The notes under the pieces are model-generated. The model had not been told where the DNA came from, ran no database searches, and was given only the letters and a program-made list of their open reading frames with translations. A stretch of 7,501 nt of DNA from an uncultured Atopobium sp. Its GTDB lineage: Bacteria; Actinomycetota; Coriobacteriia; Coriobacteriales; Atopobiaceae. This document shows positions 6,850 through 7,501 of the stretch, one piece after another (the stretch's first letter is position 1; every line of letters begins with the position of its first letter). Where the stretch lies: contig CAMPCT010000099.1 in assembly GCA_946647055.1 (NCBI GenBank), positions 1-7,501 of the forward strand. The letters are read 5' to 3'. The position numbers were made by a program, and so were the translations under genes.

Positions 6850-6854
6850 CGTCC

Positions 6855-7501
6855 CTACATCCGCCTGCAGATGGTTCGGGCCACGTAGACGCCACTCGCC
6901 GAGGCATGGCTCAGCGAGTGGGTGACCCCCGACCCGTCGCCAATCACGAACAAGCCCGGGTGGCAGGTCTCGAGATGGCCGTCCAGCTCGACCTCCATGT
7001 TGTAGAACTTGACCTCGACGCCATAGAGCAGCGTGTCGTCGTTGGCCGTACCGGGGGCGATCTTGTCGAGGGCGTAGATCATCTCGATGATGCCGTCGAG
7101 GATGCGCTTGGGCAGCACCAGTGACAGGTCGCCCGGCGTGGCCGCCAGCGTGGGACGTACCGTTCCCTCCTCGATGCGCGGCACCGTGCTGCGCCGACCG
7201 CGCTCGAGGTCACCAAAGCGCTGCACCATGACGCCACCACCCAGCATGTTGGACAGGCGCGCGATGCTCTCGCCATAGGCGTTGGAGTGCTTGAACGGCA
7301 CCGAGAAGTGCTTGGAGACGAGCAGGGCGAAGTTGGTGTTCTCGGTCTTGCGCGCCTCGTCCTCGAAGCTATGCCCGTTGACTGTGACGATGCCGTTGGT
7401 GTTCTCGGCGACGACGATGCCATGGGGGTTCATGCAGAAGGTTCGGACGTTGTCCTCGAACTTCTCGGTGCGGTAGACGATCTTGCTCTCGTAGAGCTCG
7501 T
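6855..7501 (-). CDS. FAD-dependent dehydrogenase (COG2509 type), C-terminal 215 residues
   Basis: The frame is open to the right edge of the window. The methionine at 7431-7433 is internal, since 22 further in-frame codons ending in NVRTFC precede it, so the true start and the N-terminal FAD-binding Rossmann motif lie outside. The visible part matches the C-terminal half of the uncharacterised NAD(P)/FAD-dependent dehydrogenases: VRTFCMNPHG, GIVTVNGHSF, ENTNFALLVSKHF, the NMLGGGVMVQRFGDLERGRR block, VRPTLAATPGDLSLVLP, DTLLYGVEVKF and the final FAD-contact segment GLFVIGDGSGVTHSLSHASASGV. Full-length members are usually about 450-550 residues, so well under half is seen. The physiological substrate of this family is not established to my knowledge. 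It ends 17 bp from the OPT stop codon on the opposite strand. No operon partner is visible. Family call is firm; function is unknown. Confidence 0.9.
   Translation of the reverse strand, partial: ELYESKIVYRTEKFEDNVRTFCMNPHGIVVAENTNGIVTVNGHSFEDEARKTENTNFALLVSKHFSVPFKHSNAYGESIARLSNMLGGGVMVQRFGDLERGRRSTVPRIEEGTVRPTLAATPGDLSLVLPKRILDGIIEMIYALDKIAPGTANDDTLLYGVEVKFYNMEVELDGHLETCHPGLFVIGDGSGVTHSLSHASASGVYVARTICRRM

Noticed and set aside
5901..7124. 407-codon plus-strand frame crossing the end of OPT and into the FAD dehydrogenase gene
   Set aside because: An R/H/G-rich shadow frame that crosses two well-supported genes on different strands.

Overview
The window is a 7.5 kb stretch of GC-rich bacterial chromosome. 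Gene ends are tightly packed and GC-rich third codon positions cast long antisense shadow frames. The protein set and codon style suggest a high-GC Gram-positive anaerobe, perhaps of the Coriobacteriia (Olsenella/Atopobium type). That placement is an inference, because no rRNA or other marker gene is present. I see no tRNA, rRNA, CRISPR array, insertion sequence or phage gene.

Layout from left to right: (1) the first 290 codons of an MFS permease on the minus strand, running off the left edge; (2) a 220-bp divergent gap with candidate promoter elements; (3) a plus-strand AAA+ ATPase of the CbbX/SpoVK type with a long N-terminal domain that resembles TerB; (4) a convergent 17-bp gap; (5) a minus-strand pair, transcribed as a CoaX-like (type III pantothenate kinase family) gene followed 35 bp later by a PglK-like ABC flippase; (6) a 138-bp divergent gap holding an AT-rich -10-like core, a repeated hexamer and a small hairpin; (7) a plus-strand OPT-family transporter; (8) another convergent 17-bp gap; (9) the 3' part of a minus-strand FAD-dependent dehydrogenase of the COG2509 type, running off the right edge.

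The genes do not form one obvious pathway. The only likely operon is the CoaX-like gene plus the ABC flippase. The OPT transporter and MFS permease are stand-alone membrane transporters. The AAA+ protein is a probable remodelling chaperone whose client is not encoded here. The most notable point is the CoaX homologue: it keeps the substrate-side GADR motif, but acidic and threonine positions in both nucleotide/phosphate motifs are replaced (N13, S135, N141), so its kinase activity is in doubt. I do not see a convincing new multi-gene system in this window.
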